Shown here one piece after another: positions 23,881-33,067 of a stretch of 64,000 bases of DNA. The first letter of the stretch is position 1. Each line of letters begins with the position of its first letter. This stretch comes from JBBSJZ01 sp041739875. GTDB lineage: Bacteria > Planctomycetota > Planctomycetia > Pirellulales > Pirellulaceae. Location of the stretch: NCBI GenBank assembly GCA_041739875.1, contig JBGSNA010000182.1:61252-125251 (forward strand), read 5' to 3'. Made by a program: the position numbers and the translations under genes. Under the pieces are notes generated by a model. That model had not been told where the DNA came from, searched no databases, and saw nothing but the letters and a program-made list of their open reading frames with translations.

Positions 23881-26800
23881 TCATTTTCTGAACACGATGT
23901 GGCTTGTAAATTCCGAGCCTTTGCGAAGGAGACGTAGGGAAGCTGTGCCCGTTTGGTCTCGCGCCGATGCAACCAATTCGCTCAAATGGACACGCGAATA
24001 CGGTGTCACTTGATTGACTGAAAGGATGCGGTCTCCCGCAAGTAATCCAAAACGTGATGCTGGGCTTTCCGGATAAATGGATGCAATCTCAAACCATGGA
24101 TTTCCCCCTCGCACCTGGACGCCCAAGATCCACAACGGCTTGGCAAAAGAACTTACTTGATCTCTAGCAATGTGCTGCTGAGCGGCGAGTTTTCCATGAG
24201 AGGCGGATGTAGCATTCACGACCAACGGCTTCCACTTAGTGCTGCCTTTGCGATCAGCGGGTTGATAAATTTTCAGATTGATGTTGGCTCGCAACGTTGT
24301 TTGTTCGAGATTGAACTGCAGCTCCAGTCCGCGGAGCCAATCGAGAAATGAGAATTTCCAAGACGCGGGCGTTGTGGTTTCTGTGAAGAGACTAGCGGTT
24401 GGCCAGCGGGTGCCAGTCCAACACGAATGTCCATCGCCATGATTCAGCTGAAAGTCACCACCGAGCGGGCAACGAAGTTGCGTGCCCAAGACCGTCTCAA
24501 TTGACTGTCGCGACTCTTCGATTGGCAATTGCAGCCATTCAGTTGCGTCATTCAAGAACCTTGAATTCTCGTAGGACGTTCGCCGTGATGCCAAGTATGT
24601 ATAGGCTTGTATGTAAGGTTCCACTTTTGAGTTGCTGAGTGAGCCAACTCGCAGTCGAACCTGTGGCGCATCATTCACCCACTCCGTTGCAATTTCCTGA
24701 AGAGCCTCTTCACGAAGCGATTGATTGAGAGAAGCGACGGTCCATTCGTAGTTCGAAGCAACCGGCAATAGATGCTGGAGCGTGTCCTTCAGCAGGTTGT
24801 GATTGTTGTTAACAACAACGCCAGCAATAAGGAATCCAAGCAGGCCAAATGGACCAACGCCATTTGCCGGTGGTCGAGGTGCTGGTGGCAGTGGTGCGAC
24901 GGCGACTTTGCGGACATCGTGCTCTCGCTGGACTCGATTGAAAACTGACGCCAAGAACTTAAGCATCTCATTGCTCGGAGGTGAGATGGCCGCGTATGAA
25001 TTATTCTTCGCATAGCTGGTGCCTCGAGCTTCATTGAGCAATTCAATCTCGCCGTGTTTTAACATGAACGGAACATCGTCATCACGTAGCCCCAAGTAAA
25101 GACGATGTGAGGAAAAAGAATCATGTTCTAAACGAATCGATGTGTCGAGACTTACAAGGTCATTTCGCATTGGCGCGACACGTTGTCCGCCCGCCGTGGC
25201 CAAGTGCTCTCGCAACGTTGCATAGTGCTGCTGGGCATACGGTGTAATGACGATATCCAAGCCGACACGAAAGATGCCGTTGCCATCAGGTTGGTCGCTT
25301 GAAAAGACCACGGTCACCGGGTCGATCTTCCTCCATTTCTGACTGTACTCCACGATGAACTGTTGATAGGCAATCACTTCAGTTCTGGTCGCTTGTTGCG
25401 GCGGAACATCCGCGATCGGCGTGAAATACCCCATGGCGCCACGAAGGGAATCCCGAAGATTGCCACGTTCAAGGATTAAATAGCTTGCGTCGGGGCGTGT
25501 GCCAAAACGCGGAGGAAAGTACTTCAATTCGATCAATCGGTCAATTGTTGTTGCGTCTAATCGTTCCGACTTGGCCATCATCAATGCCAATTGGAATTGC
25601 CTCAGCTCATTTTCAGCCTGGTGCCGGCGAGTCAGTTCAATTCGAAAGCCGGGGCTTATCAGGTGTTGAAAAAACGGATCGGACAGATAGAGCATTGCAA
25701 GCGGCTCTTGATTCAGCCGTCGTTTAATGATCTGGGACGTTTGGCTGCGCGCGTGTCGAAACTCATTTAATGCACCCAGTGAGTTGATTCCCTGACTCGC
25801 CTGAATGAATCGCGATACCAAGTGCTGTGAGTTTGTGACGAGATGATAGTTGTCCTTGATCGTGTAAAACGATCGAATGCGATTGTCGTTTGATGTTATG
25901 AATGAGACATCGTGACCTTCAATTGACACTCGCTTCACTTCAGAATTTGGGACTCGCAAACTCGCTTGATGCCGATGCTCTTTGATGACTTCTGCAAGTT
26001 TGACGGATTCCGTTGCCTGGAAAAGAATACCGACCGCTGCCCCGTCGTCGAACATGGGGTCCAAACCAATCAGCGCCATGTCAGTGATCAACGGATCGAA
26101 TGTCTCAGCCCGAATACTATCGGGCGATATCCCCAGCTGACCTTCGATCCTCTCTCGTGACCTGTGATCCATCGCACCATTGGAAACGATATCGTTCAAG
26201 TCTCCGCCCCATCCGAGCAAGAACTGTCGAAATTGTCGATAGTTTGCCAAACCCCCAGTTCGCAAGTAGAAGCATTCGGCTGGCACATGCTTCGCGATCG
26301 GCTCAATCCAAGTGTCGTGAGGTGCCGGCTGGATAGCTACGCTTTCAAAGGGGCGAAGCGGAGGGAGAGGCTGGTCGGCTTTCTCAACACGACCCGACTC
26401 GCTTAATGTTGCCTCCGCTTGCATCGCCAACGTGACGGACTCGATGCCAAATAACATTCCAATGCCACGCTCAAACTGGTGCTCGAGGCTTGATTCGTTT
26501 GCCGCATCGTCCGACTGAGTCACGCTCGGCCAGGGTCCAGGAAGCTGGAGTCGGCGGGACAAGATGTCGAGAATTGTTTCCTTGAGTTCCCTTTGTTCAG
26601 GTCCGTAGCTCGCGGGAACAACAGAAAATTGGCTCCACCACTGGCGAAGCAGCTCGCGATGCCGAACGTCGTTCTGACTCATTTCGATGTCCTTCCCGTC
26701 AAGAAGTACACCACTCACACTTGAGAGCGAAACTTGGCATGGGTCCGCGCCCCGTATCAAAAAATTGATGCGAATCCGATCGACCATCCATTTCGCTTCG

Positions 26801-27375
26801 CCGTCTTTTCCTTGATACGTGATGTCAAATGTTGCGTAATGAACGCGTTGGTCAATTGCGTCCAAGAATAAATGATGATCTGGAAAAACAATGGGGCCGT
26901 GCCCCGACTCGAATTCGACTTGAAGGCTCCCTGTCGAAAAGGGCTGGCCATGAAACGCTTCGCCGTCAACATTCTTGATTCGTATTTCTACCGGCACGAA
27001 TTTGTCTTCGAAGGCAACTTTCTCGACAGCCATCGCACCTGAACCCGAGGTTGCAACACCGTTGCGTTGTTGAGTCTTGGCGGAATTCGTCTTCGTAACT
27101 TCTAGTCGCCTGGCAAACTCCCTGACCAAACCGCTGTTCAGTTGCTCACGTGAGTCATACAGCTCACTAATCGTCTCCGGCATGGCACTGTCACCGGCAA
27201 TCGAAAGCATCTCCTCACTGCTCATGTGCTTTAACCATTGCTCAAGCTTTGTCTGCTTGGCGTCTGGCTTGGGCTCGTCGCCGTTGACCGACGTGCCGGT
27301 GCTCGCAAGGCAAGCAAAGGCGAATCCGAAGAGAAGCACCAACCACAAGTTTGCTGAGCACCTAAATTGATTCAT
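23881..27375 (-). CDS. Very large exported protein with C-terminal PDZ domain
   Basis: This 1164-residue protein has a signal peptide (about 1-32) and no recognisable catalytic domain over its first ~1050 residues. The last ~90 residues form a PDZ domain: 'SFAKPLWILGVQVRGG', then 'PASRFGLLAGDRILSVN' split across the GLGF-equivalent pocket. The central part contains a short hydrophobic segment 'LLGFLIAGVVV' (about 830-840) that could be a membrane helix. An AGGGAA ribosome site precedes the ATG. It is convergent with the RND permease gene. Likely lineage-specific; function unknown. Confidence 0.85.
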   Translation of the reverse strand: MNQFRCSANLWLVLLFGFAFACLASTGTSVNGDEPKPDAKQTKLEQWLKHMSSEEMLSIAGDSAMPETISELYDSREQLNSGLVREFARRLEVTKTNSAKTQQRNGVATSGSGAMAVEKVAFEDKFVPVEIRIKNVDGEAFHGQPFSTGSLQVEFESGHGPIVFPDHHLFLDAIDQRVHYATFDITYQGKDGEAKWMVDRIRINFLIRGADPCQVSLSSVSGVLLDGKDIEMSQNDVRHRELLRQWWSQFSVVPASYGPEQRELKETILDILSRRLQLPGPWPSVTQSDDAANESSLEHQFERGIGMLFGIESVTLAMQAEATLSESGRVEKADQPLPPLRPFESVAIQPAPHDTWIEPIAKHVPAECFYLRTGGLANYRQFRQFLLGWGGDLNDIVSNGAMDHRSRERIEGQLGISPDSIRAETFDPLITDMALIGLDPMFDDGAAVGILFQATESVKLAEVIKEHRHQASLRVPNSEVKRVSIEGHDVSFITSNDNRIRSFYTIKDNYHLVTNSQHLVSRFIQASQGINSLGALNEFRHARSQTSQIIKRRLNQEPLAMLYLSDPFFQHLISPGFRIELTRRHQAENELRQFQLALMMAKSERLDATTIDRLIELKYFPPRFGTRPDASYLILERGNLRDSLRGAMGYFTPIADVPPQQATRTEVIAYQQFIVEYSQKWRKIDPVTVVFSSDQPDGNGIFRVGLDIVITPYAQQHYATLREHLATAGGQRVAPMRNDLVSLDTSIRLEHDSFSSHRLYLGLRDDDVPFMLKHGEIELLNEARGTSYAKNNSYAAISPPSNEMLKFLASVFNRVQREHDVRKVAVAPLPPAPRPPANGVGPFGLLGFLIAGVVVNNNHNLLKDTLQHLLPVASNYEWTVASLNQSLREEALQEIATEWVNDAPQVRLRVGSLSNSKVEPYIQAYTYLASRRTSYENSRFLNDATEWLQLPIEESRQSIETVLGTQLRCPLGGDFQLNHGDGHSCWTGTRWPTASLFTETTTPASWKFSFLDWLRGLELQFNLEQTTLRANINLKIYQPADRKGSTKWKPLVVNATSASHGKLAAQQHIARDQVSSFAKPLWILGVQVRGGNPWFEIASIYPESPASRFGLLAGDRILSVNQVTPYSRVHLSELVASARDQTGTASLRLLRKGSEFTSHIVFRK

Positions 27376-27624
27376 GATCGAAATTCCCTAAACCAATGAA
27401 AAGTCGTTACTTTGTCAATCTATATCCAAGGATGCCAAGACAGAGGGGATCAACCGCTTAAAATTCGAATTTTTTTGATTCGCGGAATGTTTCGCAGATT
27501 CGGTGACACTGCGTGCATTGCCGCCCGCAATCGCGATCGCAATTGCATCTGACGCTGCGAAAAACGGGTGACTGGAATACTTTACATCTTGAATCTCAGC
27601 AAGTCGCCGTCTTTAATCCACAGC

Positions 27625-28125
27625 ATGTCCAATCACTCGCCGCACTGCCGAACAATCGTCGAAACCGACTGGCCGGCGATCCTGCGCATCCAAAGCGAGG
27701 TCTATTACGAATTCACCCCCGAATCCGAAGCCGTGATGCGATCCAAGGCAACTCGCGGTCCCGCCACGAGCTTCGTTGCCTTGGATCAAGACGCTAACGT
27801 CATCGCATATTGCCTCGCTCATCCGTATCCTCCAAATCGAACCGCAGTCCTCGGTATCGCTGACTCATTACCGTTGACTCCAACGGAAAATCTTTTCATT
27901 CATGATCTGGCAGTGCAAAAAGCGTCAGCTCGCTGCGGCGTGGCGCAAGCCTTGTTCAACCACCTTACATCTGTCGCCCAAAGCGACGGCTACCGAACGA
28001 TGTCGCTGGTCGCCGTCCAACAAGCTGCCAGCTTCTGGACACGGATGGGGTTCACGCTATCCACGTTGGGCTCGATCAATGATTCCTACACCGGCGACGC
28101 CACCTTCATGACCCGCGACCTCTAA
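27625..28125 (+). CDS. GNAT family N-acetyltransferase
   Basis: The 166-residue protein has the GNAT core: strand 'NLFIHDLAV', the acetyl-CoA loop 'ARCGVAQAL' (the R/Q-x-x-G-x-A/G motif), helix 'LFNHLTSVAQ', and 'AASFWTRMGF' near the C-terminus. The acceptor is unknown. The ATG at 27625 is chosen because the domain begins about 10 residues later; an upstream ATG (27568) is possible. The CLC gene follows after 44 bases and may be co-transcribed. Confidence 0.8.
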   Translation: MSNHSPHCRTIVETDWPAILRIQSEVYYEFTPESEAVMRSKATRGPATSFVALDQDANVIAYCLAHPYPPNRTAVLGIADSLPLTPTENLFIHDLAVQKASARCGVAQALFNHLTSVAQSDGYRTMSLVAVQQAASFWTRMGFTLSTLGSINDSYTGDATFMTRDL

Positions 28126-28169
28126 ACTTTCGCTCTTCATTGCGATCCAAATCATTGCAGGAGTACTTC

Positions 28170-29582
28170 ATGGAATACCGCTGGGACTACCGAGAACACC
28201 TTCACCTTGGCCTATTTATTCTCAAGTGGTTGGGTATCTGCATGCCGCTAGGTGTGCTGGTCGGTAGCTCGGTCGCATTCTTCCTTTGGGCACTTGATCG
28301 TGTGACAGAGATTCAATGGCAATACCCCTGGTTGCTTTACTTCTTGCCTGTAGCAGGAATTGTTTCAGGACTGTTGTACCAATATCTCGGCCAAAACTCT
28401 GAGGCCGGCAACAATCTGGTGATGGACCAGATTCACGAGCCCGGAGGCGGCGTCTCAGCTCGGATGGCACCATTAGTTTTGCTTGGCACATTGATTACTC
28501 ATCTCTTTGGTGGCTCGGCAGGTCGTGAAGGCACGGCCGTGCAAATCGGAGGCAGCATCGCCTCTACACTTGGCCGTTGGTTGAGTCTCACCTCGGCCGA
28601 CGTACGAATACTTTTGATGTGTGGGGTCGCATCAGGCTTTGGCGCAGTCTTCGGCACGCCGCTCACCGGTGCGATCTTCGCTCTGGAAGTTCTATCGATT
28701 GGGCGTGTGAACTATCGGTCGCTCATCCCATGTTTGATGGCATCGGTTATCGGCGATCAAGTAAACAATGCTTGGGGAGTCGGGCATACGCACTATCAGC
28801 TAGTCTTCGCAAATGGGATCAACGTCTCGGTCGAGCATGCACCGACGCTGAGTTGGCTTCTAACTCTGAAGATCACGCTGGCCGCTTTGTTGTTCGGATT
28901 GGCCAGTGTGCTGTTCGTCGAACTCACACACTTGCTGAATCGGATGTTCAAGCGGTTCATTGCCGTGCCTTGGCTGCGACCTGCGGTTGGTGGCTGCATC
29001 GTTATCGCCTTGGTTTGGCTGGTCGATGGTCGCGACTATCTTGGTCTCGGTGTAAAGGCCAACCCCGCGACACCAGATGCGGTGAGCATTCAGTCTTGCT
29101 TTCAAATCGGTGGCGCGGCATGGCTGAGTTGGTGGTGGAAGATTCTCTTTACTTCCGTGACCGTCGCCAGCGGTTTCAAGGGCGGAGAAGTAACCCCGCT
29201 TTTCTTTGTGGGCGCTGCGCTTGGCAACGTGCTCGGAGTTCTCTTGGGAGTGCCGGTGGACCTGATGGCAGGCCTCGGGTTTGTTGCTGTATTTGCAGGA
29301 GCCACCAACACGCCGTTGGCCTGCACCATCATGGCCATCGAATTGTTCGCCCCTCACAGTTCTGGAATCATGGGATCTGGATTCGTGGTGTATGCAGCCA
29401 TTGCATGCTTCTTATCATACTTAATCAGTGGGCACTCGAGCATCTACAAGTCGCAAAGCATTGCCGAGTCCAAGATTCCTTTGCCAACCGGATGCACAAA
29501 TGGCGCAGCGGAAATAAACATCGTTACCGTCGAAAGCATCGATCGTTTGGTAGCGACGGACGACCACGCAGGAGACAAATGA
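28170..29582 (+). CDS. CLC-family anion transporter, fluoride-type (EriC-F-like) candidate
   Basis: This 470-residue CLC protein has gating Glu120 in 'GGSAGREGTAVQ'. The usual GREGP is GREGT, and the chloride-selectivity GSGIP motif is absent; its place holds 'GNNLVMDQIHEP'. From memory of the family, these are marks of the CLC-F branch of fluoride/proton antiporters, rather than chloride channels. ATG 28170 has GGAG upstream. No fluoride riboswitch (crcB motif) could be recognised upstream of this gene or of the GNAT gene. Confidence 0.78.
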   Translation: MEYRWDYREHLHLGLFILKWLGICMPLGVLVGSSVAFFLWALDRVTEIQWQYPWLLYFLPVAGIVSGLLYQYLGQNSEAGNNLVMDQIHEPGGGVSARMAPLVLLGTLITHLFGGSAGREGTAVQIGGSIASTLGRWLSLTSADVRILLMCGVASGFGAVFGTPLTGAIFALEVLSIGRVNYRSLIPCLMASVIGDQVNNAWGVGHTHYQLVFANGINVSVEHAPTLSWLLTLKITLAALLFGLASVLFVELTHLLNRMFKRFIAVPWLRPAVGGCIVIALVWLVDGRDYLGLGVKANPATPDAVSIQSCFQIGGAAWLSWWWKILFTSVTVASGFKGGEVTPLFFVGAALGNVLGVLLGVPVDLMAGLGFVAVFAGATNTPLACTIMAIELFAPHSSGIMGSGFVVYAAIACFLSYLISGHSSIYKSQSIAESKIPLPTGCTNGAAEINIVTVESIDRLVATDDHAGDK

Positions 29583-29781
29583 ACCATGGACCAGAAAGAA
29601 ACTGACCCGATACTCGTCCATATTCTGACCATCGAAATGCGACCATATTATCGCATGGGAATGAGCTGCTTCGCAAAGATGATCGCGCGGCATTCGCTCG
29701 CCTCATTCTCGAAAGAGAAATACATCCGCGTGTAGAGTTCGCATATTGGCACCAAAAAGCGAGGTATCTGCGGAACTCGAA

Positions 29782-30129
29782 CTACTTCGGCTTCAAACGC
29801 GCTTCGGTCCCTTCGATATTACTAAGGCCCCACTTGGCGACAGATTCAAGAACGGACCTCAACGATTTCCCTTTGGTCGTCAGCCGATAAGCTTCTCGCC
29901 CCAGCTCGGCGTCCGGCACCCATTTTTCCGCGATCTCATTCTCCACTAGCTTCTCTAAACGATCTGCCAAAATATTGGTGGCGATCTTCTCTGGCGATTG
30001 GCAAAATTCCTTGTAGTAGCACTTACCGAACAGCATGTCGCGGATGACTAAAAGCGTCCATTTGTCGCCAATCAGATCCAATGTACATGCGACAGGGCAT
30101 GGCGAGCGTTTGTGATTCGGTTTCTTCAT
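29782..30129 (-). CDS. HxlR family transcriptional regulator
   Basis: The 115-residue winged-helix protein has the HxlR signature 'CTLDLIGDKWTLLVIRDM' around residues 15-32, 'ILADRLEKLVENEI' and 'YRLTTKGKSL'. Cys11 in 'SPCPVAC' is at the conserved position used by thiol-redox sensing members such as YodB and HypR; a second, Cys15, is nearby. An upstream TTG is in frame but the ATG at 30129 fits the family start. It is divergent from the ferredoxin-like gene, with a double palindrome between them. Confidence 0.9.
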   Translation of the reverse strand: MKKPNHKRSPCPVACTLDLIGDKWTLLVIRDMLFGKCYYKEFCQSPEKIATNILADRLEKLVENEIAEKWVPDAELGREAYRLTTKGKSLRSVLESVAKWGLSNIEGTEARLKPK

Positions 30130-30176
30130 TCGCTTGAATTCTAGTTCGTGACCCAATCCGCATTACTCTAATGCTC

Positions 30177-30204
30177 TTGACTATATCCCGATCACTTGTA
30201 AACT
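30177..30204 (+). promoter_or_regulatory. Candidate promoter of the 4Fe-4S/SCP2 gene
   Basis: TTGACT (30177-30182) and TAAACT (30199-30204) are spaced by 16 bases. The -10 box lies inside the first palindrome, so a bound HxlR dimer would overlap it. The start codon is 64 bases further on. Confidence 0.45.
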
Positions 30205-30233
30205 GCAAGTACCGTGCTTGCAGTTTGCAAGTG
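30193..30233 (+). promoter_or_regulatory. Double HxlR-type operator
   Basis: Two 17-base arms (30193-30209 and 30217-30233) are inverted copies with one mismatch, separated by 7 bases. Each arm is itself an ACTTG...CAAG palindrome. Such ACTTGC/GCAAGT palindromes suit HxlR dimers, and the site lies between the HxlR gene and its divergent neighbour. Confidence 0.65.
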
Positions 30234-30267
30234 CCGGCAGGCCTAAGTGAGATTTGCGGAGTCAACG

Positions 30268-31596
30268 ATGCCATCTTTTGACAATCATCCAACCGTTCAT
30301 GCTGTTCGGAATAAACCCATTTCTGCAAAGCCGACCCGCATCGACGTGCAGACGCTTCGCGAGTGGTGCCTGGACGCAGGTGCGGACGATGTCGGCTTTG
30401 TCAGCATCAACCGCCCAGAGCTCGATGACGAACGAGCTGATATCTTGCGGGTTTTCCCTGCGACAAAGTCATTGATCAGCTTCGTCAGTCGCATGAACGC
30501 TGATTCAGTCCGCAGCCCAGCGCGCAACATCGCCAATCACGAGTTCCATGAAACAGGAGACGAAGTCAACGACACCGCCAGACGCATCGTCGCGAGTCTG
30601 AACGATAATGGCGTGCGGGCTGTGAATCCACCGATGGCGTTTCCAATGGAGACGGACAGGTTTCCGGGCAAGATGTGGGCCGTTTCACTCAAACCTCTTG
30701 CAGTCGCCGCCGGGCTCGGACAAATGGGAATCCATCGAAACGTGATCCATCCCAAGTTTGGCAACTTCATCGTATTGGGCGTTGTCTTATGCGAGGCCGA
30801 AGTATCGGACGAGGGGCAGCCGATCGACTACAACCCATGTTTGGGTTGCAAGCTCTGCGTAGCAGCGTGCCCCGTCGGTGCGATTTCACCCGATGGCGAT
30901 TTCAATTTTTCCTCTTGCTACGCACACAACTACCGCGAATTCATGAGCGGATTTACAGACTGGGTGGAGAACATTGCGGACAGTAACAGTGGTGCTGAGT
31001 ATCGCAGCACGGTTACCGATGGCGAAAGCGTCTCGATGTGGCAATCGCTCGCCTTCGGCCCCAACTACAAAGCGGCTTACTGTCTCAGCGTTTGTCCCGC
31101 CGGCGAAGATGTATTGGCTCCGTTCCTGCATGATCGCGGCGGCTTCATTGCCAGCGTCGTCAAACCACTTCAACAAAAAGAAGAAACGCTTTATGTCCAG
31201 CCGAATTCGGATGCCGAGGACTATGCCAAGAAACGGTTTCCTCATAAGAAGACCAAGCGAATCGGAGCCGTGCTGCGACCCGTTTCAATCGATGGTTTTA
31301 TCAAGTTGATGAAGCATGGCTTTCAGCCAGGACAGTCGAAAGGCCTGACCGCCAGATACCACTTTCGCTTCACGGGTACTCAACCTGGCGAGTGCACGGT
31401 AGCCATTCAAGACGGACGTATCACGGTTCACGATTCGATCGTCGGCAGTTGTGATCTGCGAGTTACCGCGGATTCGAGTGCCTGGTTGCGAATGTTGAGA
31501 AAGGAAGCCTCCACGCTTTGGCTACTAGCTACGCTGAGAATTCGACTGTGGGGCGATCCGAGGCTGCTGGCTGCCTTTGGCAAATGTTTTCCCTGA
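30268..31596 (+). CDS. QueG-like 4Fe-4S protein with C-terminal SCP2 sterol-carrier domain
   Basis: The 442-residue protein has an N-terminal domain similar to epoxyqueuosine reductase/reductive-dehalogenase-type proteins, then a ferredoxin-like region: C191-LGC-KLC-VAAC201-P for one cluster and C217, C272 and C276 (CLSVCPAGE) for the other. A C-terminal ~100 residues ('GLTARYHFRFTG', 'ECTVAIQDGRITV') match an SCP2 sterol-carrier fold. Real QueG enzymes lack this tail. It may reduce a hydrophobic substrate held by SCP2; that is inference. ATG 30268 has GGAG upstream. Confidence 0.8.
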   Translation: MPSFDNHPTVHAVRNKPISAKPTRIDVQTLREWCLDAGADDVGFVSINRPELDDERADILRVFPATKSLISFVSRMNADSVRSPARNIANHEFHETGDEVNDTARRIVASLNDNGVRAVNPPMAFPMETDRFPGKMWAVSLKPLAVAAGLGQMGIHRNVIHPKFGNFIVLGVVLCEAEVSDEGQPIDYNPCLGCKLCVAACPVGAISPDGDFNFSSCYAHNYREFMSGFTDWVENIADSNSGAEYRSTVTDGESVSMWQSLAFGPNYKAAYCLSVCPAGEDVLAPFLHDRGGFIASVVKPLQQKEETLYVQPNSDAEDYAKKRFPHKKTKRIGAVLRPVSIDGFIKLMKHGFQPGQSKGLTARYHFRFTGTQPGECTVAIQDGRITVHDSIVGSCDLRVTADSSAWLRMLRKEASTLWLLATLRIRLWGDPRLLAAFGKCFP

Positions 31597-31671
31597 TGCT
31601 CACAACGCAGATAAACACATGGCATTCAATAACGTCTGAGGTGATGACTTGCGGTAACGACGGATTTGCAC

Positions 31672-31770
31672 TTATCTCGCCATGCTTTTGAGTTCGTCAG
31701 CCATTTCAAGTGGCGTCAAGCTCGCAAATTGCTTTCGCCAATCGGTTCTCGCGGCATCTGTCAACTTCAT
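31672..31770 (-). CDS. Possible 32-residue ORF coupled to the DUF1552 gene
   Basis: The ATG overlaps the DUF1552 stop codon as ATGA. The predicted peptide is hydrophilic, with balanced Arg/Lys/Asp/Glu, and includes 'DWRKQFASLTPLEMADELK', so it reads like a real helix-rich fragment rather than noise. It is too short to identify. It may be a small protein or the remnant of a larger gene. Confidence 0.3.
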   Translation of the reverse strand: MKLTDAARTDWRKQFASLTPLEMADELKSMAR

Positions 31771-33044
31771 CCGTTGCTCAGTTCCAGTCCTGTTAACGTC
31801 CCGGTGCTTGTGCCAAACGTGTCTGTCTCGATCCCAATTCTTTGGAGCATGTTGACATAGAGATTGCACAATGGCGGAGGGTTGTTGACGTCGAAGGCCA
31901 GGTGCTGACCGTGCTGGAAGCCGCCGCCGGCAAGGAGTACTGGAAGGTTCTTGGTGGAGTGGCTGCTGCCATCGCCAAGGTTGCTGCCGAGGAAAACGCT
32001 GGTGAGATCAAGCAGACTGTGTCCTTCTTCTTGTGACTGATTAAGCTTGGCGAGTAGGTCGCGCACGGTCTTCATCGTTTCCAGTTCGACGATTTTAAGC
32101 TGTTCGAGTTTGCTGGGATCCTTGCCGTGGTGGGATAGGTCATGATGACCAAGTGACACGCCCTCGATCGGCGGAGCGAAGCTAGAGCCCGCGAGCATAA
32201 TGGTGATCAGTCGCGTCGAGTCGGTTTGTAGCGCGAGATGACTGAGATCAAAGAGCAGACGCGTGCGGCCGATCAGGTCAGCCGCGTTGGGGATGTCTTT
32301 AGGGGGCTCGACATTCAGCTTGGGCTTCGGCTTCTTCACCCAACTTTCGTCAACGATCATGCGTTGTTCAAGTGAGCGGACGCTGCTTAGGTATTCATCG
32401 AGCTTGTCACGGTCTTCGCTACCGAGATCGGAACGCAGCGATCTGGCTTGATCACTGACATCGTCGAGAATACTGCGCCCATCTTCGAGACGACGAATTT
32501 GCTGCTGCACGTCCTCCGCGTTGCCTTCGAGGAACAACCGCGCAAAGACTTTGGACGGTGAATTATCAGCGGCGATCAGTGCACCGGTGCGAGTCCACGA
32601 CAGGCCCCCGGAACCTTCTCCGGACAATGCCAGACTGGCGAAGCGAGTCTGGGTGCCGATGTGATCCGCAGCGAATTGATCCAGCGAGATTGTGTTGCGG
32701 AAGCCAGGCCTCCCGGCACCCGGCGCGCCGGTGAGGAAGCTAGCAGAGGCCTGATGCGCGAAACTGGATCCCATGCCGGCATGAGCCAAGCCAGAAATGA
32801 CAGTGAACTGGTCACGATATTTCTCGAGAATTTCGAGGTAGGGCGAGGGTGTGTAACTTTTTCCAGCACGTGTCGGAAAGAAATTGTCGGGATGCAGTCC
32901 GAGAGGTGCGCAAATGCAAATCATGCGACGCGGTGGCGACTGGACTTTCGATCCGCCCCTGGTGTCATCAGCAAAGACGTTCAGCCATGGGAGAGCAAGC
33001 GAGATGCCAGTGGAGCGGATGAACGTACGACGGTGGATATTCAT
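31767..33044 (-). CDS. DUF1552 domain Tat-exported protein
   Basis: This 425-residue protein begins with a Tat leader (IHRRTFIRST) and carries the DUF1552 domain: 'RMICICAPLGLHPDNFFP' split near residues 40-57, 'SLDQFAADHIG' and 'LGHHDLSHHG'. The family is almost confined to planctomycetes and Verrucomicrobia and is usually encoded right after a DUF1592-group cytochrome-like gene, as here (23-base gap). It is probably an exported partner of that protein in polymer or sulfated glycan use; its chemistry is not established. Confidence 0.9.
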   Translation of the reverse strand: MNIHRRTFIRSTGISLALPWLNVFADDTRGGSKVQSPPRRMICICAPLGLHPDNFFPTRAGKSYTPSPYLEILEKYRDQFTVISGLAHAGMGSSFAHQASASFLTGAPGAGRPGFRNTISLDQFAADHIGTQTRFASLALSGEGSGGLSWTRTGALIAADNSPSKVFARLFLEGNAEDVQQQIRRLEDGRSILDDVSDQARSLRSDLGSEDRDKLDEYLSSVRSLEQRMIVDESWVKKPKPKLNVEPPKDIPNAADLIGRTRLLFDLSHLALQTDSTRLITIMLAGSSFAPPIEGVSLGHHDLSHHGKDPSKLEQLKIVELETMKTVRDLLAKLNQSQEEGHSLLDLTSVFLGSNLGDGSSHSTKNLPVLLAGGGFQHGQHLAFDVNNPPPLCNLYVNMLQRIGIETDTFGTSTGTLTGLELSNG

Positions 33045-33067
33045 ATTTGTGTACTTCTTACCGATGA

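Noticed and set aside
27376..28169. Fluoride riboswitch upstream of the CLC gene
   Set aside because: The conserved crcB pseudoknot segments could not be identified in either upstream interval.
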